Positions 29,142 to 29,263 of a stretch of 29,263 bases of DNA are shown here, piece after piece (within the stretch, counting starts at the first letter, position 1; every line of letters begins with the position of its first letter). The notes under the pieces were generated by a model. That model was not told the DNA's origin, did no database searches, and saw only the letters and a list, made by a program, of their open reading frames with translations. Source of the stretch: Chara braunii (Eukaryota; Streptophyta; Charophyceae; Charales; Characeae); the NCBI GenBank assembly GCA_003427395.1, contig BFEA01000330.1, positions 1,823 to 31,085 on the forward strand. The letters run 5' to 3'. The position numbers and the translations under genes were made by a program.

Positions 29142-29263
29142 GTAAAGCAATTACTTGACCAATCAAGATGGATTTATTGGTTGGTTGATCGATTGAAAAA
29201 GAAGTGGGGCAGTGGCAGCGCGGTGGTGAGTAGTGCGATGGGGAGGATGGTTGGATTTATTGG

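Noticed and set aside
28513-29158. Proline-rich and glycine-rich frames on both strands
   Set aside because: They lie on C-rich and G-rich low-complexity DNA, with no domain or splice support.

Overview
The window is eukaryotic nuclear DNA from the green lineage. The only clear host gene is a plastid-type ispH/HDR, seen as two exons with GT-AG introns. The remainder is nested retrotransposons, small inverted-repeat elements and microsatellites. A large-genome streptophyte alga such as Chara would fit, but the species is an inference; nothing here is diagnostic. No bacterial operon, CRISPR array, rRNA or complete tRNA was seen.

Layout. 1-532: the 3' part of a RING-type zinc-finger gene or gene relic, with an in-frame TGA and a probable last intron. 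533-2425: intergenic, with an inverted/tandem repeat, poly-T, several copies of a small inverted-repeat element (a MITE-like family described here) and a 50-54 bp tandem repeat. 2427-2754: a 3' fragment of a non-LTR (LINE) element on the minus strand. 2759-9853: an old, decayed Ty3/gypsy element on the minus strand (gag, protease, RT, RNase H), with its integrase segment inverted, a MITE inside its RNase H, an initiator-Met-type primer binding site, and an LTR holding a TATA box and a G-box array. 9865-18949: a younger, near-complete Ty3/gypsy element on the plus strand with 1.04-1.05 kb LTRs, primer binding site, gag, pol, polypurine tract and a 4-bp target duplication ATAC. It inserted 11 bp beyond the outer target duplication of the older element. 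A 784-bp assembly gap (17062-17845) hides the end of its integrase. 18950-22379: repeats, two more MITE copies and no convincing gene. 22380-25200: two ispH exons separated by a 2.4 kb intron that contains microsatellites, an antisense LINE 3' end with a zinc-binding reverse-transcriptase C-terminus, and two tRNA-like B-box modules. 25201-29263: the following ispH intron and intergenic low-complexity DNA; no further ispH exon was recognised.

How the parts relate. Both Ty3/gypsy elements are primed by the same kind of tRNA site but are opposite in strand, differ in sequence and differ in age. The minus element carries stops, frameshifts, an inversion and a MITE. The plus element keeps its RT and integrase catalytic residues but has two TAG codons in gag, a frameshift before protease and a changed protease active site, so neither copy looks autonomous as assembled. 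The ispH gene carries both of the iron-sulfur cysteines expected in the region covered and may be functional, with a LINE relic tolerated in its intron.
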